Of a DNA stretch of 42,226 nt, positions 41,863-42,226 are shown piece by piece. The notes below the pieces were generated by a model, which did no database searches, was not told the DNA's origin, and saw nothing but the letters and a program-made list of their open reading frames with translations. A program made the position numbers and the translations under genes. The DNA is from Sulfurimonas sp. Its GTDB lineage: Bacteria > Campylobacterota > Campylobacteria > Campylobacterales > Sulfurimonadaceae. Location of the stretch: positions 1-42,226 of the forward strand of contig NZ_JALNZY010000011.1 in the NCBI RefSeq assembly GCF_023229105.1, written 5' to 3'. How positions within the stretch are numbered: the first letter of the stretch is position 1; each line of letters begins with the position of its first letter.

Positions 41863-41951
41863 GGATCTTTGGCAGAGTTGGTCGATTGCACCGGTCTTGA
41901 AAACCGGCGAGGGTTATACCTCCCAGAGTTCGAATCTCTGAGGGTCCACCA
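41863..41951 (+). tRNA. tRNA-Ser (TGA)
   Basis: 89 nt. Acceptor GGATCTT pairs with AGGGTCC (two G-T), D-stem GCA/TGC, anticodon stem CCGGT/ACCGG with loop CTTGAAA giving TGA, long variable arm, T-stem CAGAG/CTCTG, encoded CCA. The discriminator is A (41948), whereas most bacterial serine tRNAs have G. Confidence 0.93.
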
Positions 41952-42226
41952 CTTCTTTATCCTTTAAAACACCCTAAATAACGATACTATAAGACACTTT
42001 AAGCTTACGAGAAAAACCTCATTGTTACCCTATTGCTACCCATATTTTACAAATTTACTTTTCTTTGTTAGAATTTTTGTGTTCAAACCAATTGGTTTGA
42101 CAAAATTGAAGTTCCTACTTTAAAAGTATAAAATGCATGACACAAAGAGAGAGTGAAGTCATAGTTGACACTTTCGGATTATGCATAATGAATTAAATTA
42201 ATTAAGATGTAAATTTAGAAGTTTAG
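41952..42226. other. 275-bp AT-rich tail with no convincing gene
   Basis: No frame above about 40 codons with a start and ribosome site. It contains a near-repeat TGTTACCC..TGCTACCC (near 42025-42040), a perfect 18-bp palindrome and a TATAAA -10-like sequence pointing out of the window. Whatever follows the tRNA cluster lies beyond the edge. Confidence 0.6.
42083..42100. promoter_or_regulatory. 18-bp perfect palindrome, operator candidate
   Basis: TCAAACCAATTGGTTTGA, exact over 9+9 bases with mixed base content. TTGACA overlaps its right end and TTTAAAAGTATAAAAT follows, so it may control a rightward promoter. Confidence 0.5.

Noticed and set aside
41502..41941. Frames of 75 and 127 codons across the tRNA cluster
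   Set aside because: They read through tRNA genes; such products are well-known artefacts of tRNA sequence.
42000..42120. Remnant of a tyrosine integrase after tRNA-Ser
   Set aside because: A plus-strand frame of about 40 codons is open but has no start signal or integrase motif.

Overview
The window reads as chromosomal DNA of a Campylobacterota (epsilonproteobacterial) organism, probably a free-living Sulfurimonas- or Sulfuricurvum-like bacterium. This is inferred from the AT-rich base composition, the ccoNOQP cbb3 oxidase cluster followed by a DUF4006 protein, TPM-like and FixH-like proteins and AddB, the short Campylobacterota-type ThrRS, and the class of GGDEF/HDOD/Cache signalling proteins. 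No transposase, integrase, phage gene or CRISPR array was seen.

Region 1 (1-18434, all minus strand) is a large type I secretion and adhesin locus. Transcription runs from high to low coordinates. First comes an ABC exporter (LapB-like) and its membrane fusion protein, then a stand-alone HDOD protein. A second promoter follows, then a set of tightly coupled genes: a Cache-domain membrane protein with no output domain, a MotA/TolQ/ExbB-like channel protein, a MotB/OmpA-like protein, a TolC carrying two SPOR-like repeats, a degenerate GGDEF-EAL membrane protein resembling LapD, a lipoprotein and a Sel1-repeat protein. Last is a giant RTX adhesin of at least 1694 codons whose C-terminus lies outside the window. 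No LapG-type protease is visible and the adhesin N-terminus shows no TAAG/PAAG-type cleavage site. How the adhesin is held or released is therefore the open question, and the channel/OmpA/SPOR genes are the interesting part of the answer.

Region 2 (18579-26045, minus) is a respiratory operon: ccoN, ccoO, ccoQ, ccoP, a DUF4006 protein, an unlisted 29-residue membrane peptide, a TPM-like protein, a FixH-like protein, the recombination nuclease AddB and a VF530-family protein. Its promoter region has a CRP/FNR-spaced inverted repeat placed close to -42.

Region 3 (26264-32360, minus) carries housekeeping and flagellar genes: DUF507-carA, fliJ-motE behind their own promoter with an overlapping inverted repeat, and a class V aminotransferase-hisZ-purA operon. 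Region 4 (32499-37237) has uppP, an MFS transporter and an ABC exporter on the plus strand, with rdgB convergent. Region 5 (37316-41386, minus) is ilvD-thrS-infC, with two hairpins between ilvD and thrS and a TTGA overlap between thrS and infC. Region 6 (41528-41951, plus) is a tRNA Gly-Leu-Cys-Ser cluster behind a near-consensus stable-RNA promoter. The last 275 bases hold no convincing gene but do contain a perfect 18-bp palindrome next to a possible promoter.
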